From Timema cristinae (Eukaryota > Arthropoda > Insecta > Phasmatodea > Timematidae): a DNA stretch of 64,000 bases. The translations under genes were made by a program, and so were the position numbers. The stretch's first letter is position 1; each line of letters opens with the position of its first letter. Below are positions 11,658 to 22,983 of this stretch, one piece after another. The DNA lies in the NCBI GenBank assembly GCA_039000515.1, contig JBCFYV010011135.1, forward strand, positions 24,475,139 through 24,539,138, given 5' to 3'. A model generated the notes under the pieces. That model saw only the letters and a program-made list of their open reading frames with translations, made no database searches and was not told where the DNA came from.

Positions 11658-11772
11658 TTTATAATTGAATGAAACATCTTTTAATAAATGATTTTTTTTT
11701 CCAAGAAAAAACATTACGTAAAGAATTTCTCGGCCCAATAGTGTGTAACGGCACACCCTTTGAGAACCACTA

Positions 11773-11805
11773 GTCTAGTTTATTGAAAGGTTAGCGAATT
11801 AATAA
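11773..11805 (-). repeat. SINE-C, last piece of the split copy
   Basis: GTCTAGTTTATTGAAAGGTTAG corresponds to the SINE-C segment GTCTAGTCTACTGCGAGAG. It resumes the copy interrupted at 10139 and then fades. Confidence 0.65.
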
Positions 11806-11943
11806 ATCATAAAAACCTATCTATCTAACGCCATATTTTAGTGACTTTCAAACAATGTTAGTGGTTATATAGCGGGTTTCCTATAAAAAAAAGTTTTATT
11901 ATTGTACACGGCACAGCCTTTACTAAGTCAAACGTTGGTGAGG

Positions 11944-11961
11944 TCTATCTATCTATCTATA
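11944..11961. repeat. (CTAT)n microsatellite
   Basis: Short TCTA/CTAT run. Confidence 0.7.
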
Positions 11962-12256
11962 TTCGGGACAAAACACGAAAAACAAGACGAGTGCAATGCC
12001 CCCTGAGAATGTATCGTGAAACTATAGTATGCAGCGCTTCCTGCGGTAACCACGTACAACACACCATACAAACCAAGGAGGGAAAAACAAAGCATGACCG
12101 ACTCCATTGAGTCCATTTCTCCTCAGTTAAATCTGTGGGAACATGCTCTCGAAAAGAAATGTTCGATATTTTACTCATTTATCGTACTGAAAGAAAATTA
12201 TCGATAAGAGTAGGTATCGATGTCGAGAAATTACGAAGAAAATGTAACAATAAAAT

Positions 12257-12257
<1 letters not shown>

Positions 12258-12290
<33 letters not shown>
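12258..12290. repeat. (GT)n microsatellite
   Basis: An uninterrupted run of about 16 GT units. Confidence 0.95.
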
Positions 12291-12292
<2 letters not shown>

Positions 12293-12744
12293 TCAAGTAC
12301 TAAAAAGTTTATAAATTATGTTTCACTTTATATTTGTACTAATGATTATCTATTACACATAAATGAAATTTTTGCATTCTTTTGCAATACAATAAACTTC
12401 ATTCAAACCCATAACCCTCCATGATCGGTATTCCAAAATATTTATAAAAGTGATACCTTAGACCGTGCGACCATTGAAGCCTTCTACAAATTTAATCAAC
12501 GTTGACTGCAAAAAAAAAAAAAGTTACGTTACAGAACACAGACTTTCTCGCTCCCTTGTTTAAAATTCTCTCAAAGCTTGTAAAATATGTCAAACTAAAT
12601 AATATACGGGTGTTGCAGAAACATTCTAACAATGATCCTAAAAGTTATAACATATACTATTGGGGGGTTGAAGTAATATATCTGTTCACTAAAGAACATA
12701 ATATATTTGCCAAACCTCAATAATCTAAAAGATATATTTGCCAA

Positions 12745-13080
12745 TATGCCAGAACCCGCTTTGCTCGTTGGGGGCTCCGACCCCAAGCCCCCAGTCTGTT
12801 TTCTTTGCAAGTGGATGTAAACTAATGTAATTCCAGAGCAGTTTTTTGATAGGTCTTACCATTTATCCACAAGATACCTTCAAAGAAAGGTCCGCACCGA
12901 CTTTAAAGTTGCTCTGCCATTTTGAATTTTTTTTTTCGATTTTTTTTTTAATTGGAATTTTCCCGTCGGTTACAGGCTAGAAGCTATAAGTTTGCCAAAT
13001 CTCAAGTTTGTAGCATATCTGAAAGTGGGTAAACATTAATGGCAGTGAATGAGTCAATTCATTAGTGGTAAATTTTTCGA
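12745..13080 (+). mobile_element. LINE-like 3' repeat 'E', copy 1
   Basis: Shares GCTTTGCTCGTTGGGGGCTC, AGTGGATGTAAACTAATGTA, AAAGAAAGGTCCGCACCGAC, TTTTCCCGTCGGTTACAGGC and AGTGGGTAAACATTAATG with copies at 28.1 and 41.0 kb. The order and the TCAGTGAGTGA-type end resemble LINE 3' untranslated ends. A middle segment is deleted relative to the 41-kb copy. Confidence 0.7.
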
Positions 13081-13270
13081 CCATGCAAGTAAACGAACCT
13101 GGGACCATTAGCTCAGTATTAAGACAGACTACTGACTAAGCTATAGTGTCAAGACTTAGGATCTAATCTTTATTTTTTCACCCTTATGTAAAATACCCTT
13201 AATTTTAGGGTCAGATGGTCGCAAAAATTCTGAAAACCCTAGAAACCAAGTTTTTAGCCCGATCAGTATA

Positions 13271-13450
13271 ACATTTTCGGCTCTAGATACAGACAAACAG
13301 GATCTCGGAGACTACATTTTCGGCTCTAGATACAGACAAACAGGATCTCGGAGACTACATTTTCGGCTCTAGATACAGACAAACAGGATCTCGGAAACTA
13401 CATTTTAGGCTCTAGATACAGACAAACAGGATCTCGGAAACTACATTTTC
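13271..13450. repeat. 43-bp tandem repeat, about four copies
   Basis: The unit begins ACATTTTCGGCTCTAGATAC and ends GGATCTCGGAGACT. Starts at 13271, 13314, 13357, 13400 and 13443 are exactly 43 bp apart, with almost no divergence. Confidence 0.95.
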
Positions 13451-14570
13451 GGGTTCATGGAGACATTAAACGTTGACATCCATGAAAAGTCTTCGAGTCC
13501 AATTTTTTTTTTACTCTCACAATACTTTCTCTACCCAAAGGGATAGAGGAAGTAAAAACATGTTTGTATTTTCTAAAAGGCTCTTCGTAGCAAAATCTTG
13601 CTCCACACTGTGATTATAAAAAAAAAAAAGAATCCGGCCATGCTACAGGCATTTTTTACTTTCTAATGAGAAAGTTGGGAGAACGTGAAAAAAATTGAGA
13701 TCAAATCGAGATGACAAATTTTTAGGTTTTATGTGAACAAGAACCCAAAAAAGTGAATTTTACAATTCTTTCTGTCTGTCTGTCCCTGGTCACAAATCCA
13801 AAACTGTTTGACGGATTTTGTTCAAACATGATATTTAGATTTTATAGGGCTATACAAAAAAAAATTCTTTTACCCTAAGGTAAGTTTACTGATGAGTAAT
13901 ATTTTTTTAATTCAAAATTTTTCAAAAATTGTTCTATCGAAATGACGAATAGCATCGTATAATTTGTTTTTGGGCAAAAAATTCGATTAAGGGTAGTTTA
14001 CTGATGAGTGATTTTTAAACAGTTGAAATATTTTACAAATGGCTCTAACGATTTGGTTCCAAATGGGTTGGGAGTGTTTGACAGGGCAAATAACCCTGTA
14101 TACTTGCTTTTGAAATTTCGAATTATTTTGAAAATGGCTAAAAAATGATTTTGTTTAAAATGTAGATTATATCTGGGGAGGGTTTGACATTAACACGACA
14201 AATAAATATGTAGTATGTGGGGGAGGGGAGTCAGGGGGGTGCAGGGTGCGGATGTGACAGTTTGTTGATGGCTGTTTAAAAAATATTATTTTAAAAAATG
14301 GCTTTAGCGATTTAGTTATAAATTGGTATCGGGAGACTATTTTACATATCGATAATAAGGTATCTTTATTTATCTAAAATAAATTAATTTATAGGTCGAT
14401 TAGTTGCCACAATTTAAAATTTGAATATTTTGTAAATTGAACTTAAAGAATGAATTCAAAATGGGAATCTGTGAATATATTTCCATAATAAATAAGAATT
14501 ACTTTATTTTTATTTTTACAAATAACAATGAAATTTAGGTAATTTACGAATTTTTTTTAATGTGAACAAA
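13451..14570. repeat. Diverged LINE-like sequence
   Basis: The 13775-13850 stretch (TCTGTCTGTCTGTCCCTGGT, then TTTTGTTCAAACATGATATT) recurs at 31.2 kb. A motif resembling AATGGCTCTAACGATTTGGT recurs loosely near 14039, 14130 and 14297. Probably an old LINE 3' region; no coding frame. Confidence 0.4.
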
Positions 14571-15045
14571 TTGTTTAAAAAAAATTTATATATAAAAATT
14601 TGTTATTGTGATTAACAAGATGATGTTCGTTTTTATAAAGAAGAGCAGTTTATTAAAAATCTGTTTTTGAACTTTTTCTTCGAAGCTATAATACACAATA
14701 TGAGAAAGTTTGTACGACTGTGTTGTACCATTTATTTTTGTTGCGACCCGGAAAAGGTATACCGGTAACCTCCGGAGCGGAATGATCATAATGGGTTCCT
14801 CCCAACAAGGCCGAAGATAAGTAGACAGAAGGCAGCAAGCGCATTTAATAACACATCTCCCCCTCTCCCCTCCTCCATCTCCCATTCTACATTCCTTTAG
14901 GCACGCGAGACTAATCACATACCACGCAGCGCCTCTCTCTTCAAGGTGAAAAAAAAAAAAAAAAAAAGATAAACGAGATGCTGGACCATTTTGCTGCCGA
15001 TGTATCGTCCAAGGTCTTCAACCTCATGTGGGCGTTTCGTTCTAC
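14571..15045. other. Unassigned sequence
   Basis: A 110-codon minus frame (14586-14918) lacks family features and is not claimed. A pyrimidine/purine-rich block lies at 14857-14890 and an A-run at 14948-14967. Confidence 0.35.
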
Positions 15046-15049
15046 TTCG

Positions 15050-15438
15050 GTGGAAAGGATTACAATTAAAGGGTAGTATTTTTGCAAAGTTTAAAGAAAG
15101 ATAAAAACATAGTAAAATAAATAAAATATTGCTACAGTAGAAATATAAAATTTAAATTTCTTCACACGGTGATATCAACATTTTTGTTGAATATCTGTCA
15201 AGGATGTACTGGAATCTAATGACAACTTTTCCTCTTCATTTAAAAAGTTTCTCATCTAATGTCGCTATATTTATGACATATATTCAACAACTGTTGATAC
15301 CACAGTGTGAAGAAAATTAAACTTTATGTTTCTACTGTAGAAATATTTATTTATTTCGACCCAAAAAAAAGTTTAGTTATGAAATCTGAAAAAATACTAA
15401 CTGTCCTTTTCTTGCGTCCCCTTTCATCCCACCTTAAG
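15050..15438. mobile_element. TTAA-type palindromic MITE, copy c
   Basis: Core arms GGTGATATCAACA at 15169 and its mirror near 15285-15305. The right end is CTTGCGTCCC, then CCACCTTAA at 15429-15437. The left end (CGGTGGAAAGGATTAC) has decayed. The central block is inverted relative to copy a. Confidence 0.8.
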
Positions 15439-15950
15439 AGCTCGAATCACATTCCAATCAACTCTGTGATACAGTCGGCTAGAAATAGTAAGTTTATACC
15501 AATAATATTGCACGTGGATCATTCCTGATTAAATAGTAATGGAGATAAAAGAGTCGATAGAAATTATATTTAGATAAAAACTGCATTGAAACGGCCGTTT
15601 TTTGACCATTTTAGAATTTCTTCACAGCTAAGCACTGTACACAAATCTTCATTCTGTCATAACAGGGACATACTTTAGTTATTAACAAGAAACTTTGTCG
15701 CTTTGTTCCCCATCGTCACCGCGGAAAATGTCGAGTAATCATTCAAATACGAATGTACGGCACACATTTCTTGTCTTTTCCTTTCCCTTTTACTCCCAAA
15801 CCTCACGCGAACCGGAAGCTGAGTTGGCTCTTAAAGCACTAGAATAGCTTAGCAGAAATTCCTACACTTCCGAAACCAAGAGGGTTTATTTCTTCTCTTG
15901 GTGGAGCTATTTTTCAGTAGGAGAACAAGCAGGGGAGAAATCATGAATGC

Positions 15951-16378
15951 TTATTATGGTTAAAAAGAGGTCCCTGTCATATTTTAATTGAGTTAGTGCG
16001 TCCATCTGTTAGACAATCATGAAAGCTTTCTAATACACTTTAGATTATGGTTGAAAGAAGTCGCTGTCATATTTTAATTGAGTTAGTGCTTATATCTGTT
16101 AGAGAATCATGAAATCTTTCTAATACACTTTAGATTATGGTTGGAAAAAGTCGCTGTCATATTTTAATTGAGTTAGTGCTTCCATCTGTTAGACAATCAT
16201 GAAAGCTTTCTAATACACTTTAGATTATGGTTGAAAGAAGTCGCTGTCATATTTTAATTGAGTTAGTGCTTCCATCTGTTAGACAATCATGAAAGCTTTC
16301 TAATACACTTTAGATTATGGTTGAAAGAAGTTGCTGTTATATTTTAATTGAGTTAGTGCTTCCATCTGTTAGACAATC
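15951..16378. repeat. 90-bp tandem repeat, nearly five copies
   Basis: The unit includes GTCGCTGTCATATTTTAATT, GAGTTAGTGCTTCCATCTGT and CATGAAAGCTTTCTAATACA. The marker CTGTCAT recurs at 15974, 16064, 16154, 16244 and 16334, exactly 90 bp apart. Confidence 0.95.
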
Positions 16379-17250
16379 TTAACCCCTTTAATAAGTTGTA
16401 GTTTGCTTACGCGATCGTCTGAGAATTGCCACTATATCGACCGATTGATCGCAATCTACGGTTTGTAGACCCCGGGAAATAGGGTGTCTACGATATGAGA
16501 AGTCGTGACAGCTAAGCCTTAAAATCTAAAATATCGTATGTTAAGTCGCAGTCAAAACATCTACAGCAAAAAAATTTGTTTTCAAGATTTTTTCCTCGCT
16601 GTTTTACATTATTTGAAACAGGTACTTATGAAAATAACCATTTGGAATTTTGTTATTGTTGTAGAAGCAACGTCTTTGGCTCCCTTGAAAAAAACTGCTT
16701 TACAAACGGGAGCTTTCAAAATGCTTGGTTCTCCTAAAAAAAATAATATAGAGCGGTTGATGACGTTATACAAACCATCTTTGTGTTCGTGCGTTGTTTA
16801 TAAAATGAAAAAGTTTTATTTTGAAACTACTAATTTGTATGGTTCTTTCTCTAAGTTATGTAAAAAAGCTTGTATTTATTTTGGTGGACAGTTGTAACAA
16901 GATACAAGTGTGAATATAGTACTTTTAATTTATTATTTCGTGTACTATAATATATTTTGTTGCCACAACCCCGAACAAAAAAAACCCATGAAAGTTTTAT
17001 TAATGTTTTTTATTCTTCTTTAAATGTGTTACAAAAACGTCAATCATATATAAATCCTTGGGAAAATATTATTAGAATTGTTTGATAACACTTTTGATTG
17101 GTGATCTAGTATTACAAAGTAAATAATAATTGGTATCAAATATGTTGTCAGTTACTTTCAGTCAATGTTTGCAGTAAGTAACCCTCTTATAACTATTAGT
17201 TACACCCTTTCTAACTATTAGTTACACCCTTTCCTACCGTTATTATCCTA
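16379..17250. other. Sequence without supported gene
   Basis: The region 16410-16470 carries GCGATCGT, GATTGATCGCAATCTACGG and TTGTAGACC, words often seen in hAT-type termini. A 119-codon frame (16538-16897) is rich in Lys, Phe and Cys, has no recognisable domain and lies in AT-rich DNA. I do not accept it as a gene, although a decayed transposase segment cannot be excluded. Confidence 0.3.
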
Positions 17251-17252
17251 TA

Positions 17253-17370
17253 TACAGGGTGGGTCAGAAGCAATGAGACAATATATGCTGAAGAAAGTGA
17301 TGGACCACGTGCTGAGGTTTGTCTGACGTCCGGTGGAGCACACCTGAGTGACATTATCTTTAAAAAGTGA
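17253..17370 (+). pseudogene. Probable mariner/IS630-type transposase remnant (C-terminus)
   Basis: TATACAGGGTGGGTCAGAAG looks like the TA-flanked end of such elements. The frame ending at the stop 17368-17370 gives a C-terminus with Arg-Ala-Glu-Val-Cys, then Gly-Gly-Ala-His and Ile-Ile-Phe-Lys-Lys. This resembles the C-x(5-6)-GGH end of IS630/Tc1/mariner transposases. Nearly the whole catalytic domain is missing, so the copy is internally deleted. Confidence 0.35.
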
Positions 17371-17770
17371 AAAAGTGTAGTTTGTAGTTTGCTTTTATTT
17401 AGGTTGTGAATATTTACTTTTAAATTAGTGTGTTAATTCTACTGTTAATAATCATCTATATACTGCATTTTAAGCCACTTTAGGATTGAGGTCCACGCAT
17501 CCGGAGTAGGGGAATGGATGCTCGTCACATGCTCGACTAATCCATGAAGGGTAGTTGTCATAGCAACCGATGCACGTTGCCAGATTTCTGGACAGTCACC
17601 GAGTATGCTTGCATGGTAGTAACGTGGAAACTCCCACTATGTGGCAACTGTGCTCCCCAGCCTAACCACCACGCAAACTCCTGCGATATGGCAAATGTGT
17701 TCCCCAACCTAACAACCACGCTTTTTCTAAAGCAGTTTAAACGGCCGTATAATAATTTCAGCTACACCTT
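17371..17770. other. Unassigned sequence
   Basis: No family recognised. The words CTCCCCAGCCTAACCACCACGC and TTCCCCAACCTAACAACCACGC (about 17651 and 17700) form one imperfect direct repeat of roughly 50 bp. Confidence 0.35.
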
Positions 17771-17775
17771 TATAT

Positions 17776-17848
17776 GTGTGTGTATGTGTGTATGTTTTTG
17801 TGTATGTGTATATATGTGTGTGACACAGAGATAGAGAGAGAGAGAGAA
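17776..17848. repeat. TG-rich then GA-rich simple repeat
   Basis: TGTGTGTATG-type run to about 17822, then a (GA)n run to 17848. The 96- and 88-codon open frames here are products of this simple sequence. Confidence 0.9.
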
Positions 17849-18154
17849 ATGTTTCAATGTGCGGTGGGGTGTTTACACTTTTAACACAACACTGGCTAGA
17901 TCTATGGAGGTTAAGCCTTGCCAAAACAAAAAGGTATAAAGTAAAGTAGACCACCGAAAACAAAAAAAAAAACTTGCGAGCTCTCTTCTTCATTTAATCT
18001 GCCAGGGATTCTTTCTACTAAAGCTATGGGTCACGGATTCAAGCCGAGGTCGTTTAAGGATATATCTTTTTTTATTGTTAGATTGTTTTAATAATACCGT
18101 TTCTCATCTTTGTTTAAATGAGCGATTAACTTAAAGCGTAGTATGAGAAGATAG

Positions 18155-18202
18155 ATTAAAAAAGGTGTACCCACATTTGTTAGTAGAGGGGATGGTAAAT
18201 TA
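18155..18202 (-). repeat. SINE-C fragment
   Basis: AGGTGTACCCACATTTGTTA and GAGGGGATGGTAAA match part of the reversed SINE-C body. A SINE-A tail follows at once. Confidence 0.5.
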
Positions 18203-18482
18203 GTATTATTATTAGCACCGCGCGTTACTACCCGTTCGGGTTATACGCACATACGCTAATGTGTAATGGTAAGCTGATTGTAAGATGAAATGGAGGACCT
18301 ACAGTTTAACGTGGGATCCGAACCACGGTGGAGGCCTGGAATCCCCCACATTCACAAGTTGTGATTAATACACGTCTTGTCAGAGGTGAAGGAATCAGAT
18401 ACACCTGTGCCGAGACCAAGGATTGAGCCCTGGACTCCCGATGAAGATGTTTGACACCTACCCCTAGACCACCAGGTCACCC
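18203..18482 (-). repeat. SINE-A copy
   Basis: Runs from the reversed AAT tail to the head ending CCAGGTCACC. Part of the segment after the tRNA region is deleted (GGTGAAGGAATCAGATA). Confidence 0.9.
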
Positions 18483-18694
18483 CAAATAATTATAAACCTC
18501 CATGGAAATAACGGAACGGGTACTTCGACTAGCATTTTCATTTGATGTAGGCCAATATAACTGACTGATTATATCATAACACAACTTATAACCTAACATA
18601 AATCTAGAGCAGACACAACACCCAGCTACCCCGACCGTTAATTCATCACTTTGAAAGGGTAAACCTACATTTCACCAATGATACATTTTTCAGC

Positions 18695-18745
18695 CACGCC
18701 ATGAATCGAACCCGGTACCCTTGAATAAGTGACCAGACACGCTAA
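18695..18745 (-). repeat. tRNA-like remnant
   Basis: The reversed T-arm GAATCGAACCCGGTACC and a weak box A near 18740 suggest a tRNA-derived scrap, too decayed to assign. Confidence 0.3.
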
Positions 18746-18749
18746 GGTG

Positions 18750-19590
18750 TAAGGCTTTAGCGAGTATTAAGATATTAGAATGATTTATATCTAGGGACAC
18801 CGACTTTCGCGAACAGTGTTTTAAAAAAATGTTTGAAAAATCCATTTCGAAAACGCTAAAACTTGTTTCAAGTTCAAATAAATCAAAATTACTTATTTTT
18901 GAGTTCACGAAATAAAACGATAACAGTATTCATATGCAAAATCGGAGTTTTTTTTCCCACGAAATCTTATTATTATTCGTATTTTAAAACGAAATTAATG
19001 TTTTCTTGGCAAAATTCCATTTGTTCGTTAACATACAAATAACATTAGCAGCCATGTTTATTTCGATTGCCGTAAAATTAATGCAGTAGTGGTCCAGGTC
19101 AAATCTACGCAGCCTTTACCATCGATGTCTATAAATGAAACTTGAAGCCGGTTTTTAAAATTTTTAATTGTCTTTTTAATTAAGATATTTTCAACAAATT
19201 TTCGAAGTAAATATTGTTAATCTGGTTTAGAATTACGTTTCAGAGATAACTGTGATAAAAATATGCAGCATCCTCTTAGGAAAAAAAAAGTCTACGAAAT
19301 TGACCGTAATTCTAAATCATTTTTTGTGTGTGGGAGAGGGGGGGGGGCGAGGGGGCTTATATAATTATTATACCACAGTGTGTCACGGGCAACGCCGTGC
19401 GGGATTGTTAGTTTATAATATAGGTATATTGATTGATACATGCAGTGTGTATCGTAAAATTCGTTAAAGTAAATTTAGTAACTTTTATAGGTATAAGATA
19501 AGGTTTTTCCTATGCAAATTGGATTGCACATTTGACTAAAATTTCTCTTACTCTGAAACCAACTCTTAGTTATTTAAACTTGATGTGGGA
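18750..19590. other. AT-rich sequence
   Basis: No gene seen. CACGGGCAACGCCGTGCGGG at 19384-19403 looks like a repeat-element end (possibly a LINE 3' end), but no partner sequence confirms it. Confidence 0.35.
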
Positions 19591-19800
19591 TTGTATGGGA
19601 CGCGAGGAAAGGTCAAGTGTTTTAGCAGTTTTGTTTCTACTTTTTTTTTAATCAAAATAATTCAAATAATTCTTCAGTAGAAACAAAGAGTTGAATTTTT
19701 CTTCAGAAGTTGATATCCACAGTGTTGTTGAAAATCTGTCAAAGGGGTTCTGGAATTTAATGACAACTTTTTCTCTTCATTTAAAAAGTTTTATCATCTA

Positions 19801-19837
<37 letters not shown>

Positions 19838-20152
19838 GCACCGCGTCTTACTACCCGTTCGGGTTATACGCACTTACGCTAATGTGTAATGGTAGGGTGA
19901 TTGTGAGATGAAATGGAGGACCTACAGTTTAACGTGGAATCCGAACCACGGTGGAGACCTGGCATTCCTCACATTTATCATCTAATGCCGCTGTGCTCAT
20001 GACAGATATTCAACAACTGTTGATATCACCATGCGAAGAAAATTAAACTCTGTATTTCTAATGGAGAATTATTAGATTTATATTACTGAAAAAATGTTGT
20101 CATAAAAACTGCCAAAATACTGCCCTTTTTTCGCGTTCCCTTCCATCACTCA
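19590..20152. mobile_element. TTAA-type MITE, copy d, split by a SINE-A
   Basis: Left end GATGTGGGATTGTATGGGAC, then GCGAGGAAAGGTCA. Right end CTTTTTTCGCGTTCCCTTCC. The palindromic core is interrupted at 19803-19973 by a truncated SINE-A. Without the SINE the element is about 380 bp, as in copy g. Confidence 0.85.
19790..19986 (-). repeat. 5'-truncated SINE-A with 13-bp TSD
   Basis: Insertion 19803-19973 flanked by TTTATCATCTAAT at 19790-19802 and 19974-19986. It starts with a long ATT run (tail) and stops at GGCATTCCTCACA, so the tRNA head was never copied. 5' truncation with a TSD is the signature of LINE-primed reverse transcription. Confidence 0.95.
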
Positions 20153-20299
20153 CAAGTTCTTTAATAGCATAACAAGAAGCCGGTAGAAATTTTACTCGTC
20201 CCAGCAAGTGACGTTTCACCGAGGCACGATAATTATGATCCTTATCTTATGTCCTTAATTATATATAATTAGTGTGCAGTTGCAAGAAGAGTAAATACG

Positions 20300-20400
20300 A
20301 ATTCCAGTTACGAGACCGCCATTTTGTATCAGCAGACAAGATCAGTTTCCTCACAAGTACCGCTCTCTTTCGGCGTAGTGTGTAACGTGCACTATTTAAA
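20300..20400. promoter_or_regulatory. Candidate YY1/Pho-like and initiator-like motifs
   Basis: GACCGCCATTTTG ending at 20326 fits the YY1/Pleiohomeotic core. Further downstream comes GATCAGTTTCC, which resembles an arthropod initiator. There is no transcript evidence. Confidence 0.15.
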
Positions 20401-20404
20401 CACA

Positions 20405-20772
20405 CGACTTGCAAACTAACTTACCTCTAGGATAATAATTATAATACTACACACCTAGCTTAAGCTATTAGATATTTACTAGTTGAATATCATGACTTAC
20501 ATACTAGCTCAACTTATACAGTACGTTTTATATGAAACACCCATCTCCAGCTGCTATATAGTTGAAAAGCAGGACTTACAGACTAACTTAACCTAGTACA
20601 GTGCATTTTATACTACACACCAAGATCTAGCTGCTAGATGTTTATTAATTTATAACATGACTTACAAACTAGCTTTACCTAGGACAACATTTCTCACTTA
20701 TACTACACACCTTACTTTAGCTCCTAGATATTTACTAGTTGAATAGCAGAACTTACAGACTAACTTAACTCA
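20405..20772. repeat. Diverged ~90-bp tandem repeat, about four copies
   Basis: Each unit contains GACTTACAAACTAACTTAAC-like and CTAGATATTTACTAGTTGAA-like words. Units differ at many positions, so the array is old. The same unit occurs at 59.5 kb (tight array) and once at 51.1 kb. Confidence 0.8.
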
Positions 20773-21177
20773 GGATGTTAAATCTAGTATTAACACACAG
20801 ACCAATTAATGGATATCCAATAATTGGATAAAAAAGACAATCCTATTTAAAGAAAATATATATTTTAGTCAGTCAGTAGTGTGTTCGAATCAGGGGCAAA
20901 TGGGGAATTTCCCAATCTTTCACCAATTACCCTCTCCCGCCCACAAGCCACAAATATTTGAAATAAAACTTAAATCATTTGAATTTGTAAAGAGTACAGG
21001 ATGTGTGTAGAATATATAAGATAAATTTTAAGGTCAGACTTAGGACTTTAAATATTAAAAAGGATTGAAAGAACGCCTAAAATTTCCAATTTAAAAAACA
21101 AAACTAAAATAATAGCTTCAATTCAATGTTTACAAGGCCTAAACTGAATCAAATTGCAATTACTTCAGCATCATTTA
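20773..21177. other. Unassigned sequence
   Basis: No coding frame or family recognised. Confidence 0.35.
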
Positions 21178-22620
21178 CAGGGCCTGATTAATCATTAAGC
21201 TAATTAGGCAGCGACCTAAAGCGCATGATTTTGGAGGGTGCACATCTTGGGTCACAAGTTTTTTTTTTTACTGAGGCGCGATAAATGTTGAATGAAAAAA
21301 AAACCTGTGATTAATATTAAATGTAAAATAAAATTTGTTTCCCAAAATAAAAATAAAACCTGAAATAATATTATAAGGCATTAAGATTCTTATTTTGAAA
21401 TAAAGCTACTTGAATTGTTGCTGCCAATATTTTCATTGATAATTTCAAATGAAAACAACTTAGTCTTAAATTTCTGTACTTTTTTTACAGTTATCTCATG
21501 TGTGTCGATATAAATACAACCTACTAAACGGCGGGTTTGTGTGATACATTTATTAATTTATTACATAATATAGTGATATAATTTACCCTTATTTATTAGT
21601 CTATTCTAATCACGCATAGTTATTAATTAATAACATAATCAATATTAAATTAAACACATTTCAGACATTATATGCATGGCAGCTCGTAGCTAAAATAAGT
21701 GGGGGTCTGCTCCAGAATTTTTTAGCCTTTGTTGTAAAATTGTGCAAAATGAAAAAAAAAACATGTTTAAAAAGCAAATTTATTCAGAGACTTGATAAAA
21801 TCTTAACAAAAAAAAACATATATTTTTTACTTACTTTAACTTAAATTGTTACAGTTCAAACTTGATCTATTCATTTAAAAATGAAATCCATTTTCTTGTT
21901 TAATTGGCGCAAAAAGTTCAATAATTTTCTCCTTGATCTTGGATGACAATTGAGGAAATTTCTCTCCATTGAAAGTACTGCAAACGCATTTAGTCTTTCT
22001 GTTAAATAAAATAACCGAAAAAAATATGAATCAAATAGAATAGCTGGAAGTATAATAATAATCTAATTCTACACTCTTCTACACTTTATCACATTCAAGA
22101 ATATGGTACACGGTTTTTAAGAACCACACACGCTGAGTAAACCTTCCTTACACCATCACGTCAGAGGCAGCACTGCGAGAGCAACAGTGCTCTCTCTACC
22201 TGGCAGTCCACTTCTTCCCCACCCCCCTCCTATGTGCGCAGGTGCACAACAGTCAAACACCACGTCGCTGGCACTGTGAAGCGCACAGTTCCATACAAAG
22301 ATTTTTGTATCTTTTCATAAACTGGGGGATGTTACTGAAGTACTGACATAAGCTTAAGGAATATATATTGTGCTACAAAAATAAAGAAAGAATTAAAGAA
22401 AAAAGGACAAATTATATATAATGTTATCGATAATATCAAGTGGAAATAGGGGGTGCTGCAGTTCTGCAGTGCCTATACACGAGCCGCCACTGATATGTAT
22501 TTATTGGGTTATCTACTTTTAGCATTATGGTTGGAGTTGGTGGGTGAGAATGCGGAAGGGAGGGTTGGGGTGCTACAGGCATATTAGCCTAGGGCGGCCT
22601 CAACCCTTAATCAGACCCTG
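21178..22620. mobile_element. hAT-like element hosting a second element
   Basis: Ends CAGGGCCTGATTAATCATTA and CCCTTAATCAGACCCTG are inverted repeats. The flanks ATCATTTA and ATTATATA agree at six of eight positions. Subterminal GGCAGCGACCTAAAGCGC and GCCTAGGGCGGCCTC also mirror each other. The interior is non-coding. Confidence 0.7.
21675..22492. mobile_element. ~820-bp DNA element, copy 1
   Basis: Ends CATGGCAGCTCGTAGC and ACGAGCCGCCACTG. ATATG lies directly at both boundaries. The body matches the 53.5-kb copy over its length (for example ACAGTTCAAACTTGATCTAT and CACCACGTCGCTGGCACTGT). No transposase frame, so non-autonomous. Confidence 0.85.
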
Positions 22621-22983
22621 ATTATATAGCGTTTAAAAGTAAACAAAATAAAGGTACAATAAAAAGTTAATCAACTAGGGGCCAATATTCTGATGATTAA
22701 GTACATTATTGATTTTAAGGCTCTCAACACAACACTAGCATAAATTTTGAAATCAGTAAAAGGTTCCTAAATACATATACAGAGGTACTAAGAAAAAGCA
22801 AACGAAGAAAGTATTATTTGGAAAGGCATAAAGCAAAGGAGAATTTACATAGTGAACCTAAGAGAGCGTTAATTTAATTTCACATGATCTAGTCTTTAAT
22901 GTGGTCACCCCGATCAGTGAGAAAGTATCAATCGCTGCCAGGCCACAAGGATTAAACCCATCTACAAAGTCCGTAACCTCCAC

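Larger units (their letters stand above)
10140..11772. mobile_element. hAT-like element inserted in SINE-C
   Basis: Termini CAGTGCTTCTCAG (left) and TTTGAGAACCACTA (right) form an imperfect inverted repeat, continued by CGGCACAC on both sides. The flanks GACTAATT and GTCTAGTT match at six of eight positions, as expected of an aged 8-bp TSD. It holds a second hAT-like element and a SINE-B. No transposase frame remains. Confidence 0.75.

Noticed and set aside
16538..16897. 119-codon open frame
   Set aside because: AT-rich, Lys/Phe-rich, no domain I can name; kept only as a remark.
19384..19403. CACGGGCAACGCCGTGCGGG as a hairpin terminator or regulatory RNA
   Set aside because: It looks like the end of a dispersed element, but one copy and no partner were seen, so neither reading is supported.
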